Position numbers and translations under genes: made by a program. The notes beneath the pieces are model-generated. The model was given only the letters and a program-made list of their open reading frames with translations, did not search any database and was not told where the DNA came from. Shown here one piece after another: positions 49,148-63,552 of a stretch of 64,000 nt of DNA. The stretch is from Fibrisoma limi BUZ 3 (GTDB lineage: Bacteria > Bacteroidota > Bacteroidia > Cytophagales > Spirosomataceae), in contig NZ_CAIT01000010.1 in NCBI RefSeq assembly GCF_000296815.2, positions 1 through 64,000 on the forward strand. Reading direction: 5' to 3'. Within the stretch, counting starts at the first letter, position 1. Every line of letters begins with the position of its first letter.

Positions 49148-49220
49148 GCGGAAGTAGCTCAATTGGTAGAGCGATAGCCTTCCAAGCTATAGGTTGCGGG
49201 TTCGAGACCCGTCTTCCGCT
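49148..49220 (+). tRNA. tRNA-Gly (TCC)
   Basis: A 73-base cloverleaf. GCGGAAG pairs with CTTCCGC, the anticodon loop CTTCCAA gives TCC, the T-loop is TTCGAGA and the discriminator is T, as usual for glycine. No encoded CCA. Confidence 0.95.
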
Positions 49221-49295
49221 CTGGCAACGTTCTGACCACCGCTTAACAGTTATCAACCGATGGCTGTTTTTTGTGTGGATTAGGAATTGCAGATT

Positions 49296-49367
<72 letters not shown>

Positions 49368-49549
49368 CAATGTCGTAGCGCTGATAGGATACTATTGGCA
49401 CGATGAACACAACAAAAAACGGTAATTGCCGTCAACTGTTTGACGTTCACCGGCGACACGGAAAGTAAGTGCTCCAGCAAGGGCACTTTCTTCGTAATAA
49501 GCAAGTTCATCCAAAAACCAATAACAGTTCACAATAGCGTTTTAAAAAC

Positions 49550-50737
49550 ATGGCAAAAGAGAATTTTGACCGCTCGAAACCGCACGTAAACATTGGTACG
49601 ATCGGTCACGTTGACCACGGTAAAACGACGCTGACGGCTGCCATTACGAAAGTGCTGGCCGAAAAGGGTCTGGCCGAAAAACGGGATTTTTCTTCGATCG
49701 ATAACGCCCCGGAAGAAAAGGAGCGTGGTATCACCATCAATACATCGCACGTAGAATATCAAACATCTTCGCGTCACTATGCACACGTTGACTGCCCTGG
49801 TCACGCCGACTACGTGAAAAACATGGTAACGGGTGCTGCGCAGATGGATGGTGCTATCCTCGTGGTAGCCGCTACGGATGGTCCGATGCCTCAGACTCGT
49901 GAGCACATCCTGCTCGCCCGTCAGGTTGGTGTACCTCAGCTCGTCGTGTTCATGAACAAAGTGGACATGGTGGATGATCCTGAGCTGCTCGAGCTCGTTG
50001 AGATGGAAATTCGCGAACTGCTGAGCTTCTACAACTTCGATGGTGACAACATTCCGGTTATTCAGGGTTCAGCTCTGGGTGGTCTGAACGGTGATGCCAA
50101 ATGGGTAAAAACTATCGAAGAGCTGATGGACGCTGTTGACAGCTTCATCCCGCTGCCTCCGCGTCAGACGGATCTGCCGTTCCTGATGCCGGTGGAAGAC
50201 GTATTCTCGATCACGGGTCGTGGTACGGTTGCTACAGGTCGTATCGAGCGTGGTATCATCAACTCTGGTGAGCCGGTTGAAATCCTCGGTATGGGCGCTG
50301 AGAACCTGAAGTCAGTTGTAACGGGTGTAGAAATGTTCCGGAAAATTCTGGACCGTGGCGAAGCCGGCGACAACGTAGGTCTGCTGCTCCGTGGTATTGA
50401 AAAAACGGATATCCGTCGTGGTATGGTTATCTGCAAGCCGGGTTCAGTAACTCCGCATGCTAAATTCAAAGCTGAGGTTTACGTACTGTCTAAAGAAGAA
50501 GGTGGCCGTCACACGCCGTTCTTCAACAAGTACCGCCCGCAGTTCTACTTCCGTACTACGGACGTTACGGGTGAGATCACACTGCCTGCTAACGTAGAAA
50601 TGGTTATGCCTGGTGATAACATCACTATCGAAGTGAGCCTGATCAACAAGATCGCCATGGAGAAAGGTCTTCGTTTCGCAATCCGTGAAGGCGGCCGTAC
50701 GGTAGGTGCCGGTCAGGTAACAGAAATCCTCGACTAA
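49550..50737 (+). CDS. tuf: Elongation factor Tu
   Basis: GTPase that carries aminoacyl-tRNA to the ribosome, 395 residues. G-motifs: [14 protein letters not shown] (P-loop), [13 protein letters not shown] (switch I Thr), [12 protein letters not shown] (G3), MNKVDMVD (NKxD) and SALGG. Domains 2 and 3 follow and end with [10 protein letters not shown]. It lies between the Tyr/Gly/Thr tRNAs and tRNA-Trp, the conserved order. A terminator follows the stop. Confidence 0.99.
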   Translation: MAKENFDRSKPHVNIGTIGHVDHGKTTLTAAITKVLAEKGLAEKRDFSSIDNAPEEKERGITINTSHVEYQTSSRHYAHVDCPGHADYVKNMVTGAAQMDGAILVVAATDGPMPQTREHILLARQVGVPQLVVFMNKVDMVDDPELLELVEMEIRELLSFYNFDGDNIPVIQGSALGGLNGDAKWVKTIEELMDAVDSFIPLPPRQTDLPFLMPVEDVFSITGRGTVATGRIERGIINSGEPVEILGMGAENLKSVVTGVEMFRKILDRGEAGDNVGLLLRGIEKTDIRRGMVICKPGSVTPHAKFKAEVYVLSKEEGGRHTPFFNKYRPQFYFRTTDVTGEITLPANVEMVMPGDNITIEVSLINKIAMEKGLRFAIREGGRTVGAGQVTEILD

Positions 50738-50747
50738 TTAAAATCCT

Positions 50748-50789
50748 CAAAACAAGTGCATTTCTTATTAGGGATGCACTTGTTTTTTG
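50748..50789 (+). terminator. Terminator after tuf
   Basis: CAAAACAAGTGCAT (50748-50761) pairs with ATGCACTTGTTTTTTG (from 50774) over at least 12 bp. The 3' arm ends in a T6 run. It overlaps the -33 box of the next promoter. Confidence 0.85.
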
Positions 50790-50808
50790 AGATAATTCAG
50801 TAATTTTG
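50780..50808 (+). promoter_or_regulatory. Promoter of the tRNA-Trp-secE-nusG-ribosomal protein unit
   Basis: TTG at 50780-50782, 18 bases, TAATTTTG at 50801-50808. The TTG lies inside the 3' arm of the tuf terminator. Confidence 0.62.
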
Positions 50809-50858
50809 CAGTCCGTTTCAGCGGCACTCTGAAACGGACTTTTTTGCGGTGCTCCGTT

Positions 50859-50932
50859 ACGGGTGTAGTTCAAGGGTAGAATAGCGGTCTCCAAAACCGT
50901 TGATGGGAGTTCGAATCTCTCCACCCGTGCCA
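50859..50932 (+). tRNA. tRNA-Trp (CCA)
   Basis: Cloverleaf with acceptor ACGGGTG pairing with CACCCGT, anticodon loop CTCCAAA (anticodon CCA), and T-loop TTCGAAT. The discriminator is G at 50929, followed by an encoded CCA (50930-50932). It is the only one of the four tRNAs here with an encoded CCA. secE starts 14 bases later. Confidence 0.95.
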
Positions 50933-50945
50933 ATCCCTTACATAC

Positions 50946-51137
50946 ATGGACAAGTTTATCTCGTTTCTGAAATACTCTTGGGAGGAGGTTCAGCACAACG
51001 TGACTTGGCCTAAATTCAGCGATCTGCAAGCCAGCTCAACGCTGGTGCTGGTAGCATCGCTGATTTTTGCGCTATTAGTCGGGTTGATTGATTTTGTGTT
51101 TGAGAATGGGCTGAACGCATTTTATCAGTCTTTCTAA
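50946..51137 (+). CDS. secE: Preprotein translocase subunit SecE
   Basis: Small essential subunit of the SecYEG channel. The 63 residues contain the amphipathic helix FLKYSWEEVQHNVTWPKFSDLQASS (with the conserved E-x-x-x-V-x-W-P) and one membrane helix (LVLVASLIFALLVGLIDFVF). This single-helix form is standard outside enterics. nusG follows after 12 bases, the conserved order. Confidence 0.97.
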   Translation: MDKFISFLKYSWEEVQHNVTWPKFSDLQASSTLVLVASLIFALLVGLIDFVFENGLNAFYQSF

Positions 51138-51149
51138 ACGAAGATAGTA

Positions 51150-51710
51150 ATGAGCGGCATCAATTGGTACGTCATACGGGCGGTGTCCGGGCAGGAGAAA
51201 AAAATCAAGTCCTACTTAGATAACGAAATCATTCGTCAAAAGTTGGAGGAGGTTGTTCCGCAGGTGTTGATTCCGGCAGAGAAAGTCTACGAAATGCGAA
51301 ATGGAAAAAAACGCGTTCGTGAAAAGTCTTTCTTTCCTGGATACATTCTGATTTCGGCAGACCTGTCAAATAACCGAGCACTCGACATGATCCTGAATAT
51401 GCCGGGTGTGCTGGGTTTCCTGGGTAATTCGCAAACAGGAACAAACTCAAAAATTCCAGTTCCTCTTCGTCAATCGGAAGTAAACCGTATCCTGGGTAAG
51501 GTTGATGAAGAAACGCAGGAGGTAGCAGTGCCTACCGTTGCTTTCCTGAAAGGGGAATCTGTGAAAGTTGTTGATGGCCCATTCAGTGGCTTCATCGGTA
51601 CAGTAGAGGAAGTATTTGACGAACGTAAAAAGTTAAACGTCGTCGTGAAGATATTTGGCCGGAGCACTCCGGTAGAACTCAGTTACGCACAAGTAGAAAA
51701 AGAGAGTTAG
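51150..51710 (+). CDS. nusG: Transcription termination/antitermination factor NusG
   Basis: RNA polymerase-binding elongation factor, 186 residues. The N-terminal NGN domain has NWYVIRAVSGQEKKIKSYLDN and KSFFPGYILI, and the C-terminal KOW domain has KGESVKVVDGPFSGFIGTVEEVFDERKKLNVVVKIFGRSTPVELSYAQVEK. It couples polymerase to Rho or the ribosome. It lies upstream of rplK, with an 81-base gap that holds no clear promoter. Confidence 0.98.
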   Translation: MSGINWYVIRAVSGQEKKIKSYLDNEIIRQKLEEVVPQVLIPAEKVYEMRNGKKRVREKSFFPGYILISADLSNNRALDMILNMPGVLGFLGNSQTGTNSKIPVPLRQSEVNRILGKVDEETQEVAVPTVAFLKGESVKVVDGPFSGFIGTVEEVFDERKKLNVVVKIFGRSTPVELSYAQVEKES

Positions 51711-51791
51711 AGTACCTTCGGTTCGTCACAATGATCACTATGCTTCCCTCTGGGTGGTGGTTGCGTTGAGCCGATACAAAGCAGAAAGACG

Positions 51792-52235
51792 ATGGCAAAA
51801 GAAGTCGGTGGCTACGTAAAGCTGCAAGTGAAAGGCGGGCAAGCCAACCCTTCACCTCCGATCGGTCCGGCGCTGGGTTCCAAGGGTTTGAACATCATGG
51901 AATTCTGCAAGCAGTTTAATGCACGGACGCAGGATAAAATGGGTATGGTGTTGCCGGTACTTATCACGTACTATAAGGACAAGTCCTTTGACTTCGTGAT
52001 TAAGACTCCGCCCGCGCCGATTATGCTGATGGAAGCGGCTAAACTGAAAGGTGGCTCCGCTCAACCAAACCGGAACAAAGTTGGCTCAGTAACCTGGGAT
52101 CAAGTTAGAACTATCGCGGAAACGAAGATGCCTGATTTGAATGCCTTTACGGTTGAGTCGGCAATGAAGATGGTGGCCGGTACGGCCCGCAGCATGGGTA
52201 TCACGGTAACGGGCCAGGCGCCTTTTGAGAAGTAA
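51792..52235 (+). CDS. rplK: 50S ribosomal protein L11
   Basis: 147-residue protein of the GTPase-associated centre. Seen: [36 protein letters not shown], the N-terminal thiostrepton-binding part, and [45 protein letters not shown]-like C-terminal domain ending in [10 protein letters not shown]. It is the first ribosomal gene of the rplKAJL-rpoBC block. Confidence 0.99.
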   Translation: MAKEVGGYVKLQVKGGQANPSPPIGPALGSKGLNIMEFCKQFNARTQDKMGMVLPVLITYYKDKSFDFVIKTPPAPIMLMEAAKLKGGSAQPNRNKVGSVTWDQVRTIAETKMPDLNAFTVESAMKMVAGTARSMGITVTGQAPFEK

Positions 52236-52262
52236 TTAAACTTGCCGAGGCAATTTACAAAA

Positions 52263-52961
52263 ATGGCTAAGTTAACGAAGAAGCAAAAGGAAGCACAATC
52301 AAAATACGATGGTACTAAGGAATACTCGCTGGAACAAGCAGCCGGTATTCTGAAGGAGATTTCGTATACGAAGTTTGATGCTTCCGTGGATATTGACGTT
52401 CGGTTAGGCGTTGACCCGCGTAAAGCTGACCAAATGGTGCGTGGTGTTGCGACGCTACCCCATGGTACAGGTAAAACGGTGCGCGTTCTGGTGCTGTGCA
52501 CGCCGGACAAGGAGAACGAAGCGAAGGAGGCAGGTGCTGACTACGTGGGTCTGGATGATTACATTCAGAAGATTGAACAAGGCTGGACGGACGTTGATGT
52601 GATTATCACGATGCCGAACGTAATGGCCAAAGTTGGTCGTCTGGGTCGGGTACTGGGACCGCGTGGGCTGATGCCGAACCCTAAATCAGGTACGGTAACG
52701 CTCGAAGTTGGTAAAGCTGTTCGCGAGGTGAAAGCTGGTAAAATCGACTTCAAGGTTGACAAAACCGGGATCATTCACACGAGCATTGGTAAGGTATCGT
52801 TTACGCCGGACAAATTGGCTGAAAATGCTCAGGAAGTGATTGCTACGTTAATGCGTCTTAAGCCTTCATCGGCGAAAGGTACATACGTGAAGTCAATCTA
52901 TTTGTCGAGCACAATGAGTCCGAGCGTAACTATTGACAAGGGTACAGTAGCGGGAATATAA
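52263..52961 (+). CDS. rplA: 50S ribosomal protein L1
   Basis: 232-residue L1-stalk protein; in many bacteria it also represses its own operon by binding the mRNA. Visible: [88 protein letters not shown] 52263 (MAKLTKKQK) is the family start; a longer frame to 52242 is unlikely. It begins 27 bases after rplK ends. Confidence 0.99.
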   Translation: MAKLTKKQKEAQSKYDGTKEYSLEQAAGILKEISYTKFDASVDIDVRLGVDPRKADQMVRGVATLPHGTGKTVRVLVLCTPDKENEAKEAGADYVGLDDYIQKIEQGWTDVDVIITMPNVMAKVGRLGRVLGPRGLMPNPKSGTVTLEVGKAVREVKAGKIDFKVDKTGIIHTSIGKVSFTPDKLAENAQEVIATLMRLKPSSAKGTYVKSIYLSSTMSPSVTIDKGTVAGI

Positions 52962-52965
52962 AGAC

Positions 52966-53499
52966 ATGACACGGGACGAAAAAGGTACGATCATTGAAGA
53001 ACTGGCTGGTAAGTTTCAAACCATCCCCTTCTTCTATATCACGGAAGCCAGTGGCATGTCGGTTGCAGAAGTCAACCAACTTCGTCGCATGTGCTTTGAG
53101 CGGGGAATCGAGTACAAAGTGGTGAAGAATACCTTCATCAAAAAGGCACTTGAAACGCTGGATACGGATTACACGCCGTTCAATGATACGGTGCTGAAAG
53201 GGCAATCAGCCGTGATGTTTCACCCTGAGAACCAAAAGGCTCCGGCACAGCTCATCAAAGAATTCCGTAAGACGAATGATAAGCTGCAACTGAAGGGCGC
53301 TTCGATCGATTATAGCCTGTTTATTGGTGCTGACCAGCTCGATACGCTGATTGCGTTGAAGAGCAAGCAGGAATTGATCGGCGAAATCATTGGCTTGCTG
53401 CAATCACCTGCCAAGAATGTTATTTCTGGTCTGCAGGGCGGTGGCAACAAAATCGCTGGTATCCTCAAAACGCTGTCGGAGCGTGAGGAGGCCGCTTAA
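52966..53499 (+). CDS. rplJ: 50S ribosomal protein L10
   Basis: 177-residue base of the L7/L12 stalk. Seen: MTRDEKGTIIEELAGKFQTIPFFYITEASGMSVAEVNQLRR, YKVVKNTFIKKAL, LKGQSAVMF, and a C-terminal helix that binds L7/L12 dimers (NVISGLQGGGNKIAGILKTLSE). It starts 4 bases after rplA, so the two are translationally close and no long L10 leader exists. Confidence 0.98.
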   Translation: MTRDEKGTIIEELAGKFQTIPFFYITEASGMSVAEVNQLRRMCFERGIEYKVVKNTFIKKALETLDTDYTPFNDTVLKGQSAVMFHPENQKAPAQLIKEFRKTNDKLQLKGASIDYSLFIGADQLDTLIALKSKQELIGEIIGLLQSPAKNVISGLQGGGNKIAGILKTLSEREEAA

Positions 53500-53553
53500 T
53501 TATCCGACATTTATCAACCAACATTGTATCACAATCTAATCAAGAATACTAAA

Positions 53554-53940
53554 ATGGCAGATTTGAAAGCGTTCGCTGAGCAGCTCGTAAACCTGACGGT
53601 GAAAGAAGTTAACGAACTGGCTGCTATCCTGAAGGACGAGTATGGTATCGAGCCGGCTGCTGCGGCTCCTGTAATGGTAGCTGGCGGTGCTGCAGGTGGT
53701 GGCGAAGCGGCTGCTGCTGCTCCCGAGAAGACGTCTTTCGACGTTATCCTGAAAGCTCCTGGTGCTGGTAAACTGGCTGTTGTTAAGCTGGTGAAAGACC
53801 TGACGGGGCTGGGCCTGAAAGAAGCGAAAGAACTTGTTGACGGTGCACCGAAGCCTGTTAAAGAAGGTGTAGCGAAAGACGAAGCCGAAGCGCTGAAGAA
53901 GCAACTGGAAGAAGCTGGTGCTGAAGTAGAAGTTAAGTAA
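53554..53940 (+). CDS. rplL: 50S ribosomal protein L7/L12
   Basis: 128-residue acidic stalk protein that recruits translation GTPases. The N-terminal dimer domain ([26 protein letters not shown]) is followed by an Ala/Gly-rich hinge and the globular domain [74 protein letters not shown] 53554 is the family start. An extensive hairpin region separates it from rpoB. Confidence 0.99.
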   Translation: MADLKAFAEQLVNLTVKEVNELAAILKDEYGIEPAAAAPVMVAGGAAGGGEAAAAAPEKTSFDVILKAPGAGKLAVVKLVKDLTGLGLKEAKELVDGAPKPVKEGVAKDEAEALKKQLEEAGAEVEVK

Positions 53941-53963
53941 GCAGCTGCTTCTCGTATACTACT

Positions 53964-54017
53964 CCAAGCAGGGGAGGCCTGGCCAACGTCAGGTCTTTTC
54001 CTGTTTGGAGACTTTTT
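53964..54017 (+). terminator. Attenuator/terminator between rplL and rpoB
   Basis: CCAAGCAGG (53964-53972) pairs with CCTGTTTGG (54000-54008), continued inward by GGAGGCCTG with CAGGTCTTTT (G-U pairs included), giving about 18 bp. A T5 run follows at 54013-54017. It is placed to reduce rpoBC transcription relative to rplL, as in the E. coli rplL-rpoB attenuator. Confidence 0.75.
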
Positions 54018-54041
54018 GTCTATACACTTGTATATGACAAA
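54015..54041. repeat. Inverted repeat in the rpoB leader
   Basis: TTTGTCTATACA (54015-54026) pairs with TGTATA-T-GACAAA (54029-54041), with one bulged base and a 2-base centre. It directly follows the attenuator hairpin and could be a binding site or a second hairpin. Confidence 0.6.
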
Positions 54042-54120
54042 CTAATTTTTATAGAAATACGTTACGCCTTTACGCCCCTTTGGGTGGGTGACGCCTGGGG
54101 TCTGAACGGCCGCTTAATCT

Positions 54121-54149
54121 AGCGCATTGACAATACTACGTAATGCGCT
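54121..54149. repeat. Inverted repeat overlapping the first ATG of the rpoB frame
   Basis: AGCGCATT (54121-54128) and AATGCGCT (54142-54149) are perfect complements 13 bases apart. The ATG at 54143 lies in the 3' arm and would be hidden in an RNA hairpin. The likely TTG start at 54188 is outside it. Confidence 0.6.
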
Positions 54150-54187
54150 CATATAGAATCGGTTACGCAACTAAACGAAGCACAATC

Positions 54188-58058
<3,871 letters not shown>

Positions 58059-58060
<2 letters not shown>

Positions 58061-58140
58061 GGAGAAAAGGAAAAAGGAGGGAAGGAGTAAGGATCTTGTG
58101 TCCCTTTCCTCCCTTCTTCCTTTCCTCTCTTCCTCCTTTT
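58059..58140. repeat. Polypurine/polypyrimidine inverted repeat between rpoB and rpoC
   Basis: A 29-base all-purine run (58059-58087, with core AAAAAGGAGGGAAGGAG) is followed after 13 mixed bases by a 40-base all-pyrimidine run (58101-58140). The runs are roughly complementary, so RNA could form a long imperfect hairpin, and the DNA has the composition favouring triplex structures. It fills nearly the whole 103-base gap. Confidence 0.75.
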
Positions 58141-58163
58141 AATAAAAATCAAACCTCCAACCA

Positions 58164-61100
58164 ATGTCGTTCAAAAAGAACAAAAAACTCAATAGCGACT
58201 TTGCCAGCGTGACGATCAGTCTGGCGTCGCCAGAGTCAATTTTGGAGAGTTCCTACGGCGAGGTGACACAGCCGGAGACGATTAACTACCGGACCTATAA
58301 ACCCGAAATGGGCGGCTTGTTCTGTGAGCGCATTTTCGGGCCTGTGAAGGACTGGGAGTGTCACTGCGGTAAATACAAGCGTATCCGCTATAAGGGCATC
58401 ATCTGCGACCGTTGTGGCGTAGAAGTAACCGAGAAGAAGGTTCGTCGGGAGCGGATGGGTCATATTGAACTGGTTGTGCCGGTTGCGCACATCTGGTATT
58501 TCCGCAGCTTACCGAACAAAATCGGTTATCTGCTTGGTCTTTCGACCAAAAAGCTTGACCAGATTATCTACTACGAACGGTACGTAGTTATTCAGCCGGG
58601 TATCAAAGCCGCCGATGGGATCTCAGAACTTGACTTCCTGACAGAAGACGAGTACCTGGATATTATTGACAAGCTGCCCAGCACGAACCAGCACCTCGAT
58701 GATAAGGACCCAAACAAATTCATCGCGAAGATGGGGGCCGAAGCGCTGGAGATGCTGTTGTCTCGCTTGGAGCTGGACGAACTATCGTACCAACTCCGTC
58801 ACGCGGCTGCTACCGATACGTCACAACAACGGAAAGCTGAAGCGCTGAAGCGGTTAAAGGTTGTTGAAGCCTTCCGTGAAGCCAATGGCCGTATTGAGAA
58901 CCGACCGGAGTGGATGGTAATCAAGATGGTGCCGGTAATTCCGCCTGAGCTGCGCCCCTTGGTGCCTCTCGATGGTGGCCGATTCGCTACGTCCGATTTG
59001 AATGACCTGTATCGTCGGGTAATCATCCGGAACAACCGTCTGAAACGCCTGATCGAAATCAAAGCGCCTGAGGTAATTCTGCGTAACGAAAAGCGGATGT
59101 TGCAGGAAGCTGTTGACTCGCTGTTCGACAACTCACGGAAAGTGAACGCTGTCCGTTCGGAAGGTAACCGGGCGCTGAAGTCACTGTCCGACATGCTGAA
59201 AGGTAAGCAGGGCCGTTTCCGGCAGAACCTGCTCGGTAAGCGTGTTGACTACTCAGGTCGTTCAGTAATCGTCGTTGGTCCTGAATTGAAACTGCACGAG
59301 TGTGGTCTGCCGAAGGACATGGCGGCTGAATTGTTCAAGCCGTTCGTTATCCGGAAGCTGATCGAGCGGGGTATTGTTAAGACGGTAAAATCGGCGAAGA
59401 AGATCGTTGACCGGAAAGATCCTGTTATCTGGGACATTCTGGAAAACGTACTGAAAGGCCACCCTGTTCTGCTGAACCGTGCTCCGACACTGCACCGCCT
59501 GGGTATTCAGGCGTTCCAGCCGAAACTGATCGAAGGGAAAGCGATTCAGCTTCACCCGCTCGTCTGTACGGCCTTCAACGCTGACTTTGACGGTGACCAG
59601 ATGGCTGTTCACGTACCGCTGGGACAGGAAGCCATTCTGGAAGCGTCAATGCTGATGCTGGCCTCGCACAACATTCTGAACCCTGCCAACGGCGCGCCGA
59701 TCACGGTACCGTCGCAGGACATGGTGTTGGGTCTGTACTACGTAACGAAAGGCCGTAAATCTACGCCGGAGTATCCAGTGCTGGGCGAGGGCATGACGTT
59801 CTATGGCCCCGAAGAAGTGATTATTGCCATTAACGAGGGCAAAGTGTCGAAGCACGCCAACGTCAAGTGCCGTTTGAAAGTACGGGACGAAAAAGGCGAG
59901 CTGGTGACTAAACTGATTGATACGGTTGCGGGTCGGGTGTTGTTCAACCAGGCCGTGCCGGAAGAGGTTGGTTACATCAACGAACTGCTGACGAAGAAGA
60001 AGCTGCAGCAAATCATTGCGCTGATCTTCAAAATTTCAGGTGGTGCCCGTACGGCTCAGTTCCTCGACGAAATTAAAGAACTTGGATTCCAGATGGCGTT
60101 CAAAGGCGGTCTGTCGATCGGCTTGAGCGACGTGAAGGTGCCAGAAGCTAAAAACGGCCTGATCGAAGAAGCGAAGCAGGAAGTAGAAGGTGTATGGCAG
60201 AACTACCTGATGGGTCTGATTACGGAAAACGAGCGGTACAACCAGGTTATCGACATCTGGACGCGCGTTAACTCACGGATCACGGAGACGTTGATGAAGC
60301 AGTTAGAAGCTGACCAGGGCGGTTTCAACTCAATCTTCATGATGATGCACTCAGGAGCTCGTGGCTCGCGGGAGCAGATTCGTCAGTTGGGTGGTATGCG
60401 GGGTCTGATGGCTAAGCCTCAGAAAAACCTGCAAGGCTCCGTCGGCGAAATCATTGAAAACCCGATTCTGTCGAACTTCAAAGAAGGTCTCGACGTATTG
60501 GAGTACTTCATCTCAACGCACGGTGCCCGGAAAGGTCTGGCCGATACGGCGTTGAAAACGGCCGATGCCGGTTACCTGACGCGTCGTCTGCACGACGTAG
60601 CGCAGGACGTGATCGTGACCGAAGAAGATTGTGGTACACTGCGGGGTATCCAGATTTCGGCACTGAAAGACAACGAGGATATCGTTGAGCCGCTGTCAGA
60701 ACGTATTCTGGGCCGCACAACTGTACACGATGTATACGACCCGCTGACGAAGGAGTTGATCGTAGGCGCTGGTGAAGAAGTTACCGAAGAAATTGCGGCT
60801 GCTATCGATGAAACCAGCATCGAAACGGTTGAGATCCGTTCAGTGCTGACGTGTGAATCACGCCAGGGTGTATGTACGAAGTGTTACGGCCGAAACCTGG
60901 CAACGGGCCGGATGGTCGATATTGGTGAAGCGGTTGGTGTGATTGCCTCACAATCGATCGGTGAACCGGGTACCCAGTTGACACTGCGTACGTTCCACGT
61001 TGGTGGTACCGCGTCAAACATCGCCGTTGATGCCTCGATTAAAGCCAAGTTTGACGGTCTCATCGAGTTTGAAGAAATGCGGACGGTTCAATCGGAAGAC

Positions 61101-62513
61101 AACGAAGGAAACCCGCAAACGGTCGTTATGGGCCGTTCGGGCGAAGTTCGGATTGTAAATCCGGAAGACCGCAATCAGATTTATATCAGCAACAACGTTC
61201 CTTATGGTGCGTTCCTGCGGGTGAAGGATGGCGACATGGTGAAGAAAGGCGACGACATTTGCGCCTGGGATCCATACAACGCCGTAATTCTATCCGAACT
61301 GACAGGTACGCTGACCTTTGACGCGATTGAAGATGGTATCACTTACCGTGAGGAGTTTGACGAACAGACAGGCTTCCAGGAGAAAGTGATTATCGAAAGC
61401 CGCGACAAGACCAAGAACCCGGCCATCGTTGTGAGTGGCACCAGCACACTGCTGTTGCACCTTGATGAAACCGGTAACGGTCAGGTACAGAAGGGATATA
61501 ACCTACCAGTTGGATCACGTCTGGTTGTAAAAGAGGGTCAGTCTATTAAAGCTGGTCAGCCACTCGCGAAGATTCCGCGTAACGTTGGTAAAACTCGTGA
61601 CATTACGGGTGGTCTGCCACGGGTAACGGAATTGTTCGAAGCACGTAACCCGTCGAACCCGGCTGTTGTGAGTGAGATTGACGGTGTCGTAACGTACGGT
61701 ACGATCAAGCGTGGTAACCGTGAGATCTACATCGAATCGAAAGACGGTACCCGGAAGAAGTACCTTGTGCCGCTGTCGAAGTTTATCCTTGTACAGGACA
61801 ATGACTTCGTACGGGCTGGTGCTCCGCTGTCGGACGGTGCTATTACGCCGAGCGACATCCTGGCAATCAAAGGACCAACAGCGGTTCAGGAGTATCTGGT
61901 GAACGAGATTCAGGAAGTGTACCGACTACAGGGTGTGAAAATCAACGATAAGCACATCGAAGCCATCGTGCGTCAGATGATGCAAAAAGTTGAGATCATC
62001 GACTCAGGGGATACCAACTTCCTCGAAGGCCAGGTGGTCGATAAGTGGGCTTTCCGCGAAGAGAACGATAAAGTGCTCGATGCGAAGGTAGTTGTCGATG
62101 CAGGTGATTCTGAGAACCTGAAGCCGGGTATGATTGTATCGTCACGCCGTCTGCGCGATGAGAACTCAAGCCTGAAACGTCGGGATATGGCGCTCGTACA
62201 AGTACGTGACGCTATGGCTGCCGTATCGCAACCAACGTTGCTGGGTATTACGCAGGCGTCGTTGGGTACAGACAGCTTCCTGTCAGCCGCGTCCTTCCAG
62301 GAAACCACCAAGGTATTGAGCGAAGCCTCGATTCGGGGTAAGCAGGATACGCTGAATGGTCTGAAAGAGAATATCATCGTTGGGCACCTGGTGCCGGCCG
62401 GTACGGGGATCCGTCGCTATCAGCAAGCCATTGTCGGCTCGAAAGAGGAACTGGATACCATTACCGAATCGCGCGAGCAGTTTGCACGTAGCAAGCGCCG
62501 GGCAACAGTGTAA
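58164..62513 (+). CDS. rpoC: DNA-directed RNA polymerase subunit beta-prime
   Basis: Largest core subunit of RNA polymerase, 1449 residues. Seen: the N-terminal zinc finger [23 protein letters not shown], the rudder/lid region, [22 protein letters not shown], the catalytic Mg motif [12 protein letters not shown], the trigger loop and bridge helix region [20 protein letters not shown], the second zinc site [17 protein letters not shown], and [14 protein letters not shown]. The C-terminus is extended in the Bacteroidota manner. It is read with rpoB. Confidence 0.99.
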   Translation: MSFKKNKKLNSDFASVTISLASPESILESSYGEVTQPETINYRTYKPEMGGLFCERIFGPVKDWECHCGKYKRIRYKGIICDRCGVEVTEKKVRRERMGHIELVVPVAHIWYFRSLPNKIGYLLGLSTKKLDQIIYYERYVVIQPGIKAADGISELDFLTEDEYLDIIDKLPSTNQHLDDKDPNKFIAKMGAEALEMLLSRLELDELSYQLRHAAATDTSQQRKAEALKRLKVVEAFREANGRIENRPEWMVIKMVPVIPPELRPLVPLDGGRFATSDLNDLYRRVIIRNNRLKRLIEIKAPEVILRNEKRMLQEAVDSLFDNSRKVNAVRSEGNRALKSLSDMLKGKQGRFRQNLLGKRVDYSGRSVIVVGPELKLHECGLPKDMAAELFKPFVIRKLIERGIVKTVKSAKKIVDRKDPVIWDILENVLKGHPVLLNRAPTLHRLGIQAFQPKLIEGKAIQLHPLVCTAFNADFDGDQMAVHVPLGQEAILEASMLMLASHNILNPANGAPITVPSQDMVLGLYYVTKGRKSTPEYPVLGEGMTFYGPEEVIIAINEGKVSKHANVKCRLKVRDEKGELVTKLIDTVAGRVLFNQAVPEEVGYINELLTKKKLQQIIALIFKISGGARTAQFLDEIKELGFQMAFKGGLSIGLSDVKVPEAKNGLIEEAKQEVEGVWQNYLMGLITENERYNQVIDIWTRVNSRITETLMKQLEADQGGFNSIFMMMHSGARGSREQIRQLGGMRGLMAKPQKNLQGSVGEIIENPILSNFKEGLDVLEYFISTHGARKGLADTALKTADAGYLTRRLHDVAQDVIVTEEDCGTLRGIQISALKDNEDIVEPLSERILGRTTVHDVYDPLTKELIVGAGEEVTEEIAAAIDETSIETVEIRSVLTCESRQGVCTKCYGRNLATGRMVDIGEAVGVIASQSIGEPGTQLTLRTFHVGGTASNIAVDASIKAKFDGLIEFEEMRTVQSEDNEGNPQTVVMGRSGEVRIVNPEDRNQIYISNNVPYGAFLRVKDGDMVKKGDDICAWDPYNAVILSELTGTLTFDAIEDGITYREEFDEQTGFQEKVIIESRDKTKNPAIVVSGTSTLLLHLDETGNGQVQKGYNLPVGSRLVVKEGQSIKAGQPLAKIPRNVGKTRDITGGLPRVTELFEARNPSNPAVVSEIDGVVTYGTIKRGNREIYIESKDGTRKKYLVPLSKFILVQDNDFVRAGAPLSDGAITPSDILAIKGPTAVQEYLVNEIQEVYRLQGVKINDKHIEAIVRQMMQKVEIIDSGDTNFLEGQVVDKWAFREENDKVLDAKVVVDAGDSENLKPGMIVSSRRLRDENSSLKRRDMALVQVRDAMAAVSQPTLLGITQASLGTDSFLSAASFQETTKVLSEASIRGKQDTLNGLKENIIVGHLVPAGTGIRRYQQAIVGSKEELDTITESREQFARSKRRATV

Positions 62514-62539
62514 GGTTAGCCTAAATAGAGTAGAAAGTA

Positions 62540-62569
62540 GGGTCAGGCCAGTTGGCCTGACCCTTTTTT
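62540..62569 (+). terminator. Terminator after rpoC
   Basis: GGGTCAGGCC (62540-62549) and GGCCTGACCC (62554-62563) make a perfect 10-bp stem with a 4-base loop, followed by T6. It ends 17 bases before the DUF3467 gene. Confidence 0.92.
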
Positions 62570-62585
62570 ATAAACCTACCTCAAC

Positions 62586-62906
62586 ATGAATACGCAAGAA
62601 CCTAACAATGAGGGTTCGATTGACGTCGAACTAACCGAAGAAATCGCTGAAGGTATTTACGCCAATCTGGCCATGATTGCCCATTCCAACAGTGAGTTCA
62701 TCCTGGACTTTATTCGGTTGATGCCCGGTGTTCCTAAGGCGAAAGTAAAAGCCCGCATCATCCTGACGCCGGAACATGCCAAGCGACTGCTGGATGCACT
62801 GCGTGAAAACATTAGTCGGTACGAAGAAGCGTATGGCGGAATCAATCAGCCAACGGATACATTCCGTTTTCCCTCAGGCTTTAGCGGGCCGGTGGGGCAG
62901 GCGTAG
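62586..62906 (+). CDS. DUF3467 family protein
   Basis: Small conserved protein of 106 residues often found next to rpoC in Bacteroidota. Seen: IDVELTEEIAEGIYANLAMIAHSNSEFILDFIRLMPGVPKAKVKARIILTPEHAKRLLDALRENISRYEEAYG, a single compact domain matching DUF3467. The function is unknown; the gene order hints at a link with transcription or translation. The ATG 62586 is well placed after the rpoC terminator, so it is expressed either by read-through or from an unseen promoter. Confidence 0.9.
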   Translation: MNTQEPNNEGSIDVELTEEIAEGIYANLAMIAHSNSEFILDFIRLMPGVPKAKVKARIILTPEHAKRLLDALRENISRYEEAYGGINQPTDTFRFPSGFSGPVGQA

Positions 62907-62979
62907 GTTGGTTTGTGGTTTATAGTTTGAGTTGATCGAATAATAACTCCAGACTACGTACTAAATACCAGCTCATGCA

Positions 62980-63009
62980 TTGACATTCAGCCACTTTTCG
63001 CTATCTTTG
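62980..63009 (+). promoter_or_regulatory. Promoter of the rpsL-rpsG operon
   Basis: TTG at 62980-62982, 19 bases, TATCTTTG at 63002-63009, with a leader of about 40 bases. It is an ideal Bacteroidota promoter. Confidence 0.75.
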
Positions 63010-63053
63010 CACCTCAAATTTCGAGAAGACTGTTTTTTGTAACCAAATTAAGT

Positions 63054-63479
63054 ATGCCTACCATACAACAATTAGTACGCAAAGGCCGTGAAAAACTGGA
63101 GTTTAAGTCGAAATCTCCGGCTCTTGACGCCTGCCCTCAACGTCGGGGTGTGTGTACGCGTGTGTACACAACGACGCCTAAAAAGCCGAACTCAGCGCTG
63201 CGCAAAGTAGCTCGGGTACGGTTGTCGAACAACAAAGAAGTTAACGCCTACATTCCTGGCGAAGGCCACAACCTGCAGGAGCACTCAATCGTGCTGATCC
63301 GCGGAGGCCGGGTGAAAGACCTGCCGGGTGTTCGTTACCACATTGTACGTGGAGCGCTCGATACGGCCGGTGTAAATGGTCGTCTGCAAAGCCGCTCGAA
63401 ATACGGTGCCAAACGTCCGAAACCAGGTCAGGCTCCGGCAGCCGGCAAAGGTGCGCCAGCAAAAGGTAAAAAGAAATAA
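63054..63479 (+). CDS. rpsL: 30S ribosomal protein S12
   Basis: Decoding-centre protein, 141 residues. Seen: [105 protein letters not shown]. Lys in TTPKKPNS and in GGRVKDLPG are the wild-type residues linked to streptomycin sensitivity. The C-terminus has a basic Ala/Gly/Pro/Lys-rich tail of about 20 residues, longer than in E. coli. Confidence 0.99.
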   Translation: MPTIQQLVRKGREKLEFKSKSPALDACPQRRGVCTRVYTTTPKKPNSALRKVARVRLSNNKEVNAYIPGEGHNLQEHSIVLIRGGRVKDLPGVRYHIVRGALDTAGVNGRLQSRSKYGAKRPKPGQAPAAGKGAPAKGKKK

Positions 63480-63552
63480 TTAACAAAATCTGACTGGGCG
63501 TGAAGATGAAGTATGGACACGTTCAGAGTAAGACCAAAAATCTGAAGACACA

